Source of the DNA: an uncultured Vicinamibacterales bacterium
GTDB lineage: Bacteria > Acidobacteriota > Vicinamibacteria > Vicinamibacterales > UBA8438
NCBI GenBank assembly: GCA_958295905.1
Contig: OY282382.1
Span: forward strand, 1,140,001 to 1,204,000
Direction of reading: 5' to 3'
Length of the DNA stretch: 64,000 nt
Position numbers and translations under genes: made by a program. Below the pieces are notes generated by a model. It ran no database searches and was not told the origin of the DNA. It saw only the letters and a program-made list of their open reading frames with translations. Each line of letters begins with the position of its first letter. Positions within the stretch are counted from its first letter, which is position 1. Below, piece after piece: positions 1 to 11,097 of this stretch.

Positions 1-117
1 TCGGGTTCGGTGCCGCGGAGTGTGTGTCGTCCTGTTCAGTTTTGAGAGAATCGGCATGTTTCAATATGGTGCCGGATGTGGCCGGCGCTAGTGAGCATGC
101 GGCATCTTTCGGATGGA
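1..117 (+). other. rRNA operon internal transcribed spacer
   Basis: This stretch precedes the tRNA-Ile gene. By operon logic it is the spacer after a 16S gene that lies off the left edge of the window. No 16S 3' end (anti-Shine-Dalgarno region) is visible here, and I see no other gene in it. Confidence 0.6.
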
Positions 118-194
<77 letters not shown>

Positions 195-223
195 GGCTCA
201 GGGCTGAGCGCCGCGGCGGTTTT

Positions 224-299
224 GGGGAATTAGCTCAGCTGGGAGAGCGCTTGGTTTGCAACCAGGAGGTCACCGGTTCGAGCCCGGTATTCTCCACCA
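224..299 (+). tRNA. alaT: tRNA-Ala (anticodon TGC)
   Basis: This 76-nt cloverleaf has acceptor arms GGGGAAT and ATTCTCC (one G-U pair), the anticodon loop TTTGCAA with TGC in the centre, a GTTCGAGCC T arm and an encoded CCA. It lies 29 nt after tRNA-Ile, the standard order for a 16S-23S spacer. Confidence 0.97.
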
Positions 300-421
300 G
301 AACCGCTCTCGGAGCCGGGCTGGTTGTTTTTGGCCGGTTCGCGATAGGCGGATGAAGGCTCGGGGTTTTTGTGCCGGATTGCCAGGGATCGCCTCTTCAA
401 GGCGGTGCCCGGTGCTACGGC

Positions 422-433
422 GGGTCTTTGACA
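422..433 (+). promoter_or_regulatory. boxA-like antitermination site before 23S
   Basis: The sequence GGGTCTTTGACAA resembles the rRNA boxA element (E. coli TGCTCTTTAACA), bound by the NusB-S10 antitermination complex. A second, closer match lies ahead of the 5S gene at 3674-3686. The role is inferred from the motif and its place. Confidence 0.5.
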
Positions 434-456
434 ACTGAATATCCTGCAAACGGTAG
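432..456 (+). repeat. 23S processing stem, 5' arm
   Basis: These 25 bases are the exact reverse complement of 3607-3631, on the far side of the 23S gene. Together they would bring the ends of the 23S precursor into a long duplex, the usual RNase III substrate. Confidence 0.85.
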
Positions 457-576
457 TTTTTTCCGACCACAACACGTAGTGTGTGTTCAAGTGTTCCGGT
501 GGCGTGGGATTTTCTTCCGGTCGGGGCTCGTTCCCGGCCGAAGGGGTCGAACGGCATCGGTTCCGAGGGTTTTTGA

Positions 577-3564
<2,988 letters not shown>

Positions 3565-3606
3565 ATCCTTTACCTCAATTCCACGCAACGCGTTGGGCGG
3601 AGGGAG

Positions 3607-3631
3607 CTACCGTTTGCAGGATATTCAGTTG
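3607..3631 (+). repeat. 23S processing stem, 3' arm
   Basis: This is the exact reverse complement of 432-456, giving a 25-bp perfect stem that encloses the whole 23S gene. It is the likely RNase III processing site. Confidence 0.85.
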
Positions 3632-3673
3632 CCGGCTGGACGCCCGGCGGATGTCCGGGGTCCGGCGTTTTAC

Positions 3674-3686
3674 TGCTCTTTGACAA
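3674..3686 (+). promoter_or_regulatory. boxA-like element before 5S
   Basis: TGCTCTTTGACAA differs from the E. coli boxA TGCTCTTTAACA mainly by one substitution. It lies 35 nt upstream of the 5S gene, inside the rRNA transcript. Confidence 0.55.
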
Positions 3687-3720
3687 ATCGGGTCGGACGT
3701 GTGTTCCGGCCCGCTGCGTT

Positions 3721-3838
3721 TCCCGGTGGCGATAGGAGAGGGGTCACACCCGTTCCCATGCCGAACACGGCCGTTAAGCCCTCTACCGCCGATGGTACTG
3801 CACGGGTAACTGTGTGGGAGAGTAGGTCACTGCCGGGA
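3721..3838 (+). rRNA. rrf: 5S ribosomal RNA
   Basis: This gene of about 118 nt has terminal helix arms TCCCGGTGGC and GTCACTGCCGGGA, the conserved CCCATGCCGAACACGG loop and the GAGAGTAGGTC 3' region. It closes the rRNA operon. Confidence 0.95.
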
Positions 3839-3845
3839 TTTTTCT

Positions 3846-3881
3846 CCGACGCCCGGGATCATGGTTGATCCCGGGCGTCGG
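3846..3881 (+). terminator. hairpin ending the rRNA operon
   Basis: A perfect 16-bp inverted repeat (CCGACGCCCGGGATCA with TGATCCCGGGCGTCGG) and a 4-nt loop begins 8 nt after the 5S gene. There is no U-run behind it, so it is either a weak or factor-assisted terminator or a processing stem. Strength and place make it the likely end of the rRNA transcript. Confidence 0.65.
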
Positions 3882-3969
3882 CGTGTACGGAGGAGATCGG
3901 CGTGGTGGAGAGGCGGGGGACGGTGGCGCGCGGCCGCAGGTTGCGGCGGCGACGAAGCGATGAACGGAC

Positions 3970-4710
3970 GTGACGATACAAGGCAACGGGCGGGGGGACC
4001 GGGGCGGTATTCCGGTGGATCTGGCCGGCGATCGGAAAATCCGACACCGAAACAAGGTTCACTATCGGTTCAACCACTGGCCGATCTGGATTTTCGTGTT
4101 TTTCATCCTGCCGGGTCCGCTCACGTTGGACCTGTTCGACCGGGGATTCGACCGGCGGATGGCGGTGTGGCTGGGGACGGTGATGCTGGGAACCGGGATC
4201 GCGGGGCTGCGCGGCCGGCTTCCGGGGTGTGAACCGCGGCCGTATATCATCCGGTTCACAGAGGATCGCCCGAATCCCGTTTACAGGCGCCTCTGTTATA
4301 CGTGCGCTTGGAGCGCGGTCGGGTCCTTCGGCGTCCTGAACTTGGCGGGCCTCGTGACGGCGGTGGTCACTGGTGTGTGGAACGTGCGGGAGATGTACGA
4401 GGCGGCGTATTTTCCGCTGGCCGGCGCGGTGTGGGTGCTGGGGGCGTTGGGGCGGCTGCCGCGGGTGAAGCCGTCGACGAAGGGAGAGGGGCACGAACGT
4501 CGCTACTTCTACGGGTCGGTCTGGGCCATGTGCATCGCGCAGCCGGTGCTTTGGGGGCTTTGGCGGGGGTTGCCGGACGGCCGGGCCGGGGATGTCGTGA
4601 AGCTCTGCGCCTTCGTGGGCATTCTCGCGTTCGTGGGATGGCTGGCCTATCGCGGAAAGCTGCCGCGTACGCGTCCGATCGTCCCGGGAGAACTGGCGGT
4701 CTCGGATTGA
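3970..4710 (+). CDS. hypothetical multi-pass membrane protein
   Basis: I do not recognise this 246-residue protein. A polar N-terminal 35 residues is followed by hydrophobic segments near residues 38-52, 65-76, 112-135, 146-157, 177-192 and 205-225, so about four to six membrane spans are likely. Basic residues flank several segments and the tail is short and polar. The chosen start is a GTG; no ATG lies near the front in this frame, so the true N-terminus is uncertain. It begins 89 nt after the rRNA terminator hairpin and is probably transcribed on its own. An RPT-A element starts 2 nt after its stop codon. The function is unknown. Confidence 0.6.
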   Translation: MTIQGNGRGDRGGIPVDLAGDRKIRHRNKVHYRFNHWPIWIFVFFILPGPLTLDLFDRGFDRRMAVWLGTVMLGTGIAGLRGRLPGCEPRPYIIRFTEDRPNPVYRRLCYTCAWSAVGSFGVLNLAGLVTAVVTGVWNVREMYEAAYFPLAGAVWVLGALGRLPRVKPSTKGEGHERRYFYGSVWAMCIAQPVLWGLWRGLPDGRAGDVVKLCAFVGILAFVGWLAYRGKLPRTRPIVPGELAVSD

Positions 4711-4711
4711 A

Positions 4712-4960
4712 CAGCCCGTGGCGAATGTCCCCGCCTGCCTTCGAGCGACGATGCATCCTGCCTGTCTGCGCGTTGTTTCGTCGGTGCGCCTGTGCCCAAA
4801 CCGTCATGATCGGGACGCCGATCACCCCAACGCCACGAAACATCGGGACATGTTCACAGCAACAGGCGCCCTCTTCACGCTTGGTCAGGCACGGGCGCTC
4901 TTCAGCCCGCTGGCGCCCTCGCCGCTCTCGGGGCGAGGACGCGGGGTTCGCCACGGGCTG
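4712..4960 (+). mobile_element. RPT-A copy 1, MITE-like element (249 bp)
   Basis: The element starts CAGCCCGTGGCGAA and ends TTCGCCACGGGCTG, a perfect 14-bp terminal inverted repeat. Its interior matches the copies at 8542-8804 (reversed), 25363-25544 and 50461-50618. Shared internal blocks include CGAGCGACGATGCATCC, CGTCATGATCGG and GGCGCCCTC. It contains no plausible gene. It sits directly behind the stop codon of the upstream membrane protein. Confidence 0.8.
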
Positions 4961-5057
4961 TGAAGGGATCGACGGCGGCGGCGTCCGCCGTTGGCGGCGG
5001 CCCCCCGGGAGGTGCGACACGGGATTCCACCGCGGGGCGGCGAACTCAGGCGCGGGG

Positions 5058-5267
5058 TCAGGACCGCGACTTGACGAGATGCCACGCGTAGCGAAACGTC
5101 ACGACACCGATGGGGACGCCGACCAGCACCCACGCCCACTGGTAGTCCTCGGATTGAGAGTACCCGTAGCCGATCAGGAGCAACAGAAACAGGTTGAGGC
5201 AGACCCCGATCGCGGTGTGCTTGTTGGCGACCGGATCGCCGTCGGGCGCGGGAGGCGGTGTGGTCAT
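5058..5267 (-). CDS. small membrane protein, unknown
   Basis: This is a 69-residue protein with a short polar proline-rich N-terminus followed by two hydrophobic segments near residues 20-36 (ending LLLLIGYGY) and 44-60, linked by an acidic turn (SQSEDYQW), and a basic C-terminus (VKSRS). The layout suggests a two-pass inner-membrane peptide with both ends in the cytoplasm. I do not recognise a family. It is alone on the minus strand between two plus-strand genes. The regular hydrophobic pattern and ATG start make it more likely real than a chance frame, but the evidence is modest. Confidence 0.5.
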   Translation of the reverse strand: MTTPPPAPDGDPVANKHTAIGVCLNLFLLLLIGYGYSQSEDYQWAWVLVGVPIGVVTFRYAWHLVKSRS

Positions 5268-5383
5268 GCGCGGGGGCTCCGTGGTCTCTTCTCGGCCGGT
5301 CTCGCCCGCCCGCGTGTCGGTGCGATGCCGGGCCTCGGCAGCGCGCGGCTCCCGGGACGGGACGCATGCACCGTGGATTCTAG

Positions 5384-5450
5384 CAGCCCGCGGCGGAGGG
5401 CGTCACTGCTTCGAACGGCGATGTATCCTGCCGGCGTCCGTTGCTCGGCG
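5384..5450 (+). repeat. RPT-A fragment (left end only)
   Basis: CAGCCCGCGGCGGAGG followed by TTCGAACGGCGATGTATCC matches the left 60 or so bases of RPT-A, then the similarity stops. It is a decayed or truncated copy. The rest of the gap from 5268 to 5609 shows only the likely start signals of the next gene. Confidence 0.55.
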
Positions 5451-5597
5451 GAGCGAATTGCTGCCCGGTTACATGGGCCCAGTATGCGCCTTCGCTGCGG
5501 GGGGGCGTGCGCCGCCGGCGCCCCCGCGGTCTCGGCGCCTCGCGGCGGTTCTGCCCGGGGCCGTTGGCAGCCGGTGCCGCCCGTTGCGGGATTCCGT

Positions 5598-5603
5598 TAG
5601 AAT
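5598..5603 (+). promoter_or_regulatory. possible -10 box of a leaderless transcript
   Basis: TAGAAT lies 6 nt before the ATG of the M64 peptidase gene, which would put the transcription start at or next to the start codon. No Shine-Dalgarno sequence precedes this ATG. No good -35 box is visible, so this is tentative. Confidence 0.3.
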
Positions 5604-5609
5604 TGGGGC

Positions 5610-7055
5610 ATGAAGCGCATGCGTACCTGTCTCCTCGTCGGTGTTGTCGTCGCGGCCGCGGCGGCGCGCGCGGATGTCGTGGTCGGGCAACAGGCGGCGT
5701 TCGAGGCGTACTTCCTGGACAAGACCATGCGGGTGGACTACGTCCATTCGGGTGGGTTGGGGCAGGAGATCTTCGCCCTCGACCAGGTGGTCTCAGACGG
5801 GCCTTGGGCCGGCAGCCGCACGCGGCTGCTCGACGACCTCAATCTGGGGAAGTACCGCTTCGAGGTGATCGACCGGCGGACGAATCGGGTGCTGTACTCG
5901 CGGGGGTTCGCGTCCATCTACGGGGAGTGGGAGACGACCCCGGAGTCCCGGGAGGCGCATCGCAGCTTCCACGAGTCGCTCCGGTTCCCGTGGCCGCGGC
6001 TGCCGGTACAAGTCGTGCTCAAGCGCCGGGATGCGGACAACAGCTTCCGCGAGCGCTGGTCCATCGTCGTCGACCCCGCCTCGCGGTTCGTCAACCCCGT
6101 CGATCGCGACCCCGCCGGTGTCGTCTGGCCGTTGTTCGAGAGCGGACCGCCGTCGGAAAAGGTCGATCTGCTCGTGATCGGCGAAGGTTACACGGCGGCG
6201 GAGATTCCCAAGTTCCACGCCGACGCGACCCGCCTCGTGAACGCCCTGTTCGACGAGGAGCCGTTCCGCAGCCGCAAGAGCGATTTCAACGTCTGGGGCC
6301 TCGACCTGCCGTCGGCGGAATCCGGGGTGACCCGGCCCCGGGCCGGCGAGTTCCGCCGCACCCCGTTGTCCGCCCAGTACAACATCTTCGATTCCGAGCG
6401 CTACGTGCTCACCTACGACAACCGGGCCCTGCGGGACGCCGCTTCCGCGGCGCCGTACGAGTTCATCGAGATTCTCGTCAACGAAGAGCAGTACGGCGGC
6501 GGCGGGATCTTCAACTTCCAGGCGACGGCGGCCGCCGACACGGGATTCGCCGAGTACGTGTTCATCCACGAATTCGGGCATCATTTCGCGGGTCTGGCGG
6601 ACGAGTACTACACCTCCGACGTCGCCTACGAGACCGGGGCGGCGTTTCATCCCGAGCCGTGGGAGCCGAACGTCACCGCGCTGCACGATCCGGAGCGGGT
6701 GAAGTGGGGTGATCTGATCGAGGCGGACACGCCCCTGCCGACGCCGTGGGACAAGGCGGCGTTCGAGGCCGGCAGCGTCGAAGCCCAGCGGCAACGCGGC
6801 GCGCTGCGGGCCGAGGGCGTCGCCGAGACGGTGATGGATCGTTTGTTCACCGAGCAGATGGAGCGGGAGACCGCGCTGCTCCGGGACATGCCGTACGCGG
6901 GGCGGATCGGGGCGTTCGAGGGGGCGTCCTACGAACCGACCGGGCTGTACCGCTCCGAGGTCGACTGCATCATGTTCACCCGCAATCCCGTCGGCTTCTG
7001 CCGGGTCTGCAGCCGGGCGATCGAGGACGTCATCGATCAGTACGCCAGGCCCTGA
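5610..7055 (+). CDS. exported M64 (IgA-peptidase-like) zinc metallopeptidase
   Basis: This 481-residue protein is very likely a secreted peptidase of the M64 family. It starts with a basic n-region (MKRMR), a hydrophobic core and an Ala-rich cleavage region (about residues 1-21), so it should be exported. Residues about 30-150 form the M64 N-terminal domain. The catalytic domain carries H320-E-F-G-H324 followed by GLADEYY, the zinc-binding and catalytic motif with the third ligand typical of M64 (Asp331). The C-terminal region holds DCIMF and FCRVC, consistent with a disulfide in the exported enzyme. Substrates of the bacterial environmental homologues are not known, so IgA need not be the target. 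It is followed 30 nt later by glcD but is functionally unrelated. Confidence 0.88.
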   Translation: MKRMRTCLLVGVVVAAAAARADVVVGQQAAFEAYFLDKTMRVDYVHSGGLGQEIFALDQVVSDGPWAGSRTRLLDDLNLGKYRFEVIDRRTNRVLYSRGFASIYGEWETTPESREAHRSFHESLRFPWPRLPVQVVLKRRDADNSFRERWSIVVDPASRFVNPVDRDPAGVVWPLFESGPPSEKVDLLVIGEGYTAAEIPKFHADATRLVNALFDEEPFRSRKSDFNVWGLDLPSAESGVTRPRAGEFRRTPLSAQYNIFDSERYVLTYDNRALRDAASAAPYEFIEILVNEEQYGGGGIFNFQATAAADTGFAEYVFIHEFGHHFAGLADEYYTSDVAYETGAAFHPEPWEPNVTALHDPERVKWGDLIEADTPLPTPWDKAAFEAGSVEAQRQRGALRAEGVAETVMDRLFTEQMERETALLRDMPYAGRIGAFEGASYEPTGLYRSEVDCIMFTRNPVGFCRVCSRAIEDVIDQYARP

Positions 7056-7085
7056 CCGGGGCCGGTCGCGGAGGGGACCGTTCCG

Positions 7086-8540
7086 ATGCCTGTAGATGCG
7101 CAGTTTCTGGCCGAGCTCGGGCGGATCGTCGGACCCGACCACCTCGTGAGGGACGAAGGCGAGCTGTCGACCTACGAGTCGGACGGGCTGGTCTCGCACC
7201 GCTCGCGGCCCCGGGCGGCGGTGCTTCCCGAGACGGCCGGACAGGTGCAGGCGGTGGTGCGACTCTGCCGGCGCGTCGGGGTGCCGTTCGTGGCGCGGGG
7301 GCAGGGCACGGGGCTCTCGGCCGGGGCCCTGCCGCATCCCGACGGGGTGCTGATCGTCATGACCCGCATGAACCGGGTGCTCGACATCGACATCCCGAAC
7401 CAGCGCATCACGGTGGAGCCGGGCATCATGAACCTGGAGGTCACCCGCCGGGTGGCGCCCGACGGCTACTATTACGCGCCCGACCCGTCGAGCCAGGTCA
7501 TCTGCTCCATCGGCGGCAACGTGGCCGAGAACTCCGGGGGCGCGCACTGTCTCAAGTACGGCTTCACCGTGCACCACGTGGTCGGGGTCGAGGCGATCCT
7601 GCCCGACGGCGAGATGATTCACCTCGGGGGCGCGGCCGTGGACAGTCCCGGGCTCGACCTCCTCGGGGTGCTGGTGGGGTCCGAGGGCACGCTGGCGGTG
7701 GTGACGAAGGTGACCCTGCGGTTGCTGCGCCGCCCCGAGTCGGTTCGCACCCTGCTGGCGGCGTTCGATTCGACCGATGCGGCCGGGAACGCGGTCTCCG
7801 ACGTCATCGCCGCCGGCATCATCCCCGCCGCGATCGAGATGATGGATCGCACGACGATCCGCGCCGCCGAGGCCGCCGTCAGCCCCGGGTTTCCCGCGGC
7901 GGAGGCGGTGTTGATCGTCGAGCTCGACGGGCCGCAGCCGGAAGTGGCGGCGCGGTTCGAGCAGATCGAGGCGATCTGCGATCGGAACCAGGGCTGGGGG
8001 GTGCAGGTGGCGCGGGACGAGGCGCAGCGGGGCCGCATCTGGCGGGGCAGAAAGGCGGCGTTTGCGGCGATGGGGCGCGTCGCCCCCAGCTACTACGTGC
8101 AGGACGGGGTGATTCCCCGCAGTAAGCTCCCGGAGGTTCTTCGCCGCATCCGGGACCTGGAGCGGCGGTCGGGGCTCACCATCGGCAACGTGTTCCATGC
8201 CGGCGACGGCAACCTGCATCCGCTGGTCTGCTACGACGACGCGGTGGAGGGACAGGCGGAGCTGGCCGAGGAGGTCGCCACCGAGATTCTTTCGTACTGT
8301 CTCGACGCTGGCGGATCGTTGACGGGCGAGCACGGCATCGGCGCCGACAAGGCCTGCCACATGCCGAAGATGTTCGACGAGGCGGACCTCGCGACGATGC
8401 GGTTCCTCCGCCGGGCGTTCGATCCGGCGGAGCTCTGCAATCCGGACAAGCTGCTGCCGACCCCCCGGCTGTGCGGGGAAGTGCCGGGGCCCTATCGCGC
8501 CCACCCGGTGGAAGCGGCCGGCGTGGCCGAGCGGATGTAG
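7086..8540 (+). CDS. glcD: glycolate oxidase FAD-binding subunit GlcD
   Basis: This 484-residue FAD-dependent subunit, together with GlcE and GlcF, oxidises glycolate (or D-lactate) to glyoxylate and passes electrons to the quinone pool. An FAD-binding (PCMH-type) domain spans about residues 40-220, with the pyrophosphate-binding block ARGQGTGLSAGA near residue 79 and GGNVAENSGG near 142. The C-terminal FAD-oxidase domain contains GNVFHAGDGNLHP and the family motif GEHGIG. Length is normal for GlcD. The stop codon is one base away from an RPT-A element, which separates it from glcE. A paralogous D-lactate dehydrogenase role cannot be excluded, but glcE and glcF nearby favour glycolate. Confidence 0.93.
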   Translation: MPVDAQFLAELGRIVGPDHLVRDEGELSTYESDGLVSHRSRPRAAVLPETAGQVQAVVRLCRRVGVPFVARGQGTGLSAGALPHPDGVLIVMTRMNRVLDIDIPNQRITVEPGIMNLEVTRRVAPDGYYYAPDPSSQVICSIGGNVAENSGGAHCLKYGFTVHHVVGVEAILPDGEMIHLGGAAVDSPGLDLLGVLVGSEGTLAVVTKVTLRLLRRPESVRTLLAAFDSTDAAGNAVSDVIAAGIIPAAIEMMDRTTIRAAEAAVSPGFPAAEAVLIVELDGPQPEVAARFEQIEAICDRNQGWGVQVARDEAQRGRIWRGRKAAFAAMGRVAPSYYVQDGVIPRSKLPEVLRRIRDLERRSGLTIGNVFHAGDGNLHPLVCYDDAVEGQAELAEEVATEILSYCLDAGGSLTGEHGIGADKACHMPKMFDEADLATMRFLRRAFDPAELCNPDKLLPTPRLCGEVPGPYRAHPVEAAGVAERM

Positions 8541-8541
8541 C

Positions 8542-8804
8542 CAACCCGTGGCTGACCCCGCGTCGCCCCGCGGGCGGCGAGGGCGGCATCGGGCCGGAGA
8601 GCGCCCGCGGGCAAAAGAACGTCCGTGCCTGACGAGGCGTGAGTAGGGCGCGCCGGTTGCGGTGAAACAGGCCCCGACGTTTCGTGGCGTTGGGGGTGAT
8701 CGGCGTTCCGATCATGACGGTTTGGGCATAGGTCACCGACGAACGACGCAGTCAGGCGGGATGCATCGCCGCTCGAATGCAGCGGGGACTTTCGCCACGG
8801 GCTG
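8542..8804 (-). mobile_element. RPT-A copy 2, MITE-like element (263 bp, reversed)
   Basis: Read on the minus strand it begins CAGCCCGTGGCGAAAG and ends CAGCCACGGGTTG, with the full RPT-A interior, making it the longest copy here. It fills almost the whole gap between glcD and glcE and leaves the AGGAGG ribosome-binding site of glcE intact just beyond its right end. Confidence 0.8.
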
Positions 8805-8823
8805 ATGGGGCCTCAGGAGGGGC

Positions 8824-10107
8824 ATGACCGAGATCGTGGGGTTGCGGGACGCGCTGATCAGCCAGATCGACGGCTGCGCCGCGGGGGCGGTGGCCCGGCC
8901 CGGGACCGAAGCCGACGCCGTCGACGGTGTCGTGCCGGCGATCGTCGCCGAGCCGGGGTCGCCGGAAGCGGTGGCCGCGGTGCTGGGATGGGCCTCGGAC
9001 CACGGACGTTCGGTGGTGGTTCGCGGCGGCGGGACGAAGTTGGGGTGGGGGCCCCCCGTGGACGCGGTCGACGTGCTGCTGTCAACGCGCGCCCTGAACG
9101 CGGTGGAAGCCCATCGCCACGGCGACCTGACCGCCACGGTGCAGGCCGGCGCGATACTCGCCGACGTAAACGCCGCGTTGGCCGCGCACCGCCAGTGGCT
9201 TCCGCTGGATGCGCCGCACGGAGAGCGCGCGACCATCGGCGGTATCGTGGCCGCGAACGACAGCGGGCCGCGGCGGCAGCGCCACGGCCCGCCGCGGGAC
9301 CTGATCATCGGCATGACCCTGGCCCGGGCCGACGGGGTCAGGGCCAAGAGCGGCGGCATCGTGGTCAAGAACGTCGCGGGATACGATCTGGCCCGGTTGC
9401 TGACCGGGTCGTTCGGCTGTCTCGGGGTCATCCTGACCGCCACCTTCAAGCTGGCCCCCGCGGCCGAGGCGTCGCGCACCGTGCAGGCGACGCTCTCCGA
9501 GGCCCGGCAGTTCGCGCAGGTCGCGGCCGGGCTGCTCGCCCGGGGGGCGACCCCGACCGCGGTGGAACTCGCTTGGCCGCCGCCCACGATGCTCCTGCGG
9601 TTCGAGTCGATCGCCGCGGTGGCCGTGCAGCAGGCGGAGCAGGCGGCGGCGCTGGTGCGGGACGGCGGCGGCGGCGTCACGGTGCTCGCGGATGCGGACG
9701 AGGCCGCGGCATGGCGCCGGCACGAAGCCCGGATATTCGGGGGCGGGGGGACCATCGCCAAGCTCGTCGTCCTGCCGAGCGACCTGTCCGCCACCCTGGC
9801 GCGGCTCGACGAGGCGGCGCGCGGGCTGTCGCTCGATTGCGAGGTAGTGGGCCGGGCGGGCTTGGGGGTGCTGTATCTCCGCCTCACCGGCGCGGCATCC
9901 GCGCAGGCGTCGCTCGTGCGCGGACTGCGCGGGCGCATTCCCGCCGGCCGGGGCAGCGTCGTCATCCGGCGGGCCGACCGGGAGCTGCGGAGCCTGGTGG
10001 ACGTGTGGGGACCGGTCGGCGACGGCCTGCCGCTGATGCGACAGGTCAAGCGTCGGTTCGACCCCCGCGGCATCCTCAATCCGGGGCGCGGACCCGGCGG
10101 TCTGTAA
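8824..10107 (+). CDS. glcE: glycolate oxidase subunit GlcE
   Basis: This 427-residue protein is a second FAD-binding subunit of glycolate oxidase, shorter and more divergent than GlcD. The PCMH-type FAD domain covers about residues 35-215, with VRGGGTKLGWG near residue 61 and GGIVAANDSGP near 139, followed by KNVAGYDLARLLTGSFG near 180, typical of GlcE. The C-terminal part is weakly conserved and ends in the FDPRGILNPGR motif of this oxidase family. An AGGAGG ribosome-binding site lies 6 nt before the ATG. It follows glcD, from which it is separated by an RPT-A element. Confidence 0.9.
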   Translation: MTEIVGLRDALISQIDGCAAGAVARPGTEADAVDGVVPAIVAEPGSPEAVAAVLGWASDHGRSVVVRGGGTKLGWGPPVDAVDVLLSTRALNAVEAHRHGDLTATVQAGAILADVNAALAAHRQWLPLDAPHGERATIGGIVAANDSGPRRQRHGPPRDLIIGMTLARADGVRAKSGGIVVKNVAGYDLARLLTGSFGCLGVILTATFKLAPAAEASRTVQATLSEARQFAQVAAGLLARGATPTAVELAWPPPTMLLRFESIAAVAVQQAEQAAALVRDGGGGVTVLADADEAAAWRRHEARIFGGGGTIAKLVVLPSDLSATLARLDEAARGLSLDCEVVGRAGLGVLYLRLTGAASAQASLVRGLRGRIPAGRGSVVIRRADRELRSLVDVWGPVGDGLPLMRQVKRRFDPRGILNPGRGPGGL

Positions 10108-10283
10108 GCGGGCGGGCCGGAGGCGAAACCCGCGAACCGGTGTCCAACTAGTATCCGATCGCGGAAGGCGCGAGGGCCTTGGCCCAGCCGGTACGGCCCT
10201 GGCAGAGTTGTTCGGACTTCACGATGAGAGCCGGCTGGGCCCCTTACCTCACGGCGTTGACGTTCCCGGCCGGCTTCGCGGAA

Positions 10284-10401
10284 CTAGGAGTCTGCGCCGT
10301 GGAACTGTTTTGGGGTCCGATCTGGCACAATATGTAGCGGTCTGTCGCCGGAGCTTGCACAACATATAGTGGTCAGGATTTCCTGCGGTGCAGACTCCTA
10401 G
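10284..10401 (+). mobile_element. RPT-C copy 1 (118 bp, perfect inverted ends)
   Basis: It begins CTAGGAGTCTGC and ends GCAGACTCCTAG, a perfect 12-bp terminal inverted repeat. Inside are two related blocks, CACAATATGTAGCGGTC and CACAACATATAGTGGTC. The second copy at 17626-17741 shares both blocks. The element is too small to encode a transposase. The outermost CTAG could be a duplicated target or part of the end. Confidence 0.7.
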
Positions 10402-10560
10402 CCCGGCAAGCGTCGCTTCCGCTTGCCGCCCAACCTTCACCGCCACGCTTCGCATGACCACCCCGAACGCGGGAATACAGTAGATATCCGCGCTCACGGT
10501 GCCGATCGTCCCGAGATCAAGGTCACCGAGGACGAGGAGCTGATGCAGGACCTCTACTGA
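10402..10560 (+). pseudogene. possible 3' remnant of a coding sequence
   Basis: An open frame without a start codon runs from the right end of RPT-C copy 1 to a TGA at 10558-10560, about 52 codons, ending EIKVTEDEELMQDLY. The acidic, gene-like tail in a region otherwise free of genes suggests the end of a gene whose front was lost or displaced, perhaps with the RPT-C insertion. I recognise no family. A chance frame is possible. Confidence 0.25.
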
Positions 10561-10860
10561 TACGGCGCACCAGTCCACCCCGCCTGGGGTCGGCGCCGTT
10601 GCGGGGGTGCCGACCCCGTGTCGACCCCCGGCCGCCCATCTATTCCATGCCCCCCGGCCAGTCCGGCGATTCTCGTCCGCCTGGGCGGGCTCGCGCGGCA
10701 GTCGCCTCAGAATCGCCACCCCGCACCCCAGTCGCGGCTCGGGTGGAATGGGGCCCAGCAAGCCCGCGCGCACGATGCCCCTCCGGCCGACCATGAAGTC
10801 GAACGTCAGGCCGACGTGGATCGCGGCCGAATGGTTGCACCGGGGGCCCAAATGCAGGAC

Positions 10861-11021
10861 CATCCCACGCTCCGCCACCGCCGTGCGCAGGCAGAATCGT
10901 GGCGGGTCCTGGGGTTCCGGACGTGCGAAATCGTGGGTCTCACGCGGCGCCGACCGGTCGGCAAGACGGTGGCGACCCCTCGAATCGGGGGCGAGCCGTC
11001 ACGCGCAGTCAGCGTGGGATG
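10861..11021 (+). mobile_element. RPT-B copy 1 (161 bp core)
   Basis: The core runs from CATCCCACGCT to AGCGTGGGATG, an 11-bp inverted repeat that extends outward as AGGAC at the left and CTCCT at the right. Internal landmarks shared by all copies are GCCACCGCCGT, AATCGTGGCGGGTCC, GGTCGGCAAGACGGTGGCG and CCCCTCGAATCGGGGG. Five other copies lie in this window. Confidence 0.8.
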
Positions 11022-11060
11022 CTCCTCGGTGTGCTTGGATGTCCCCGCGAGCCCGACGCT

Positions 11061-11097
11061 GGCGAGCCGTCACGCGCAGTCAGCGTGGGATGCTCCT
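11061..11097 (+). repeat. partial duplicate of the RPT-B right end
   Basis: The last 37 bases of RPT-B (the block GAGCCGTCACGCGCAGTCA and then GCGTGGGATGCTCCT) occur a second time 71 bases after their first occurrence. This looks like a local duplication or a solo end left by a second element. Confidence 0.7.

Noticed and set aside
5793-8504. A 903-residue minus-strand frame
   Set aside because: It is the antisense shadow of the M64 and glcD genes, made possible by G+C-rich third positions; it has low-complexity Arg/Pro/Gly content and no domain.
10249-10878. A 209-residue minus-strand frame in the glcE-glcF gap
   Set aside because: It runs through RPT-C and lacks any recognisable domain or ribosome-binding site.
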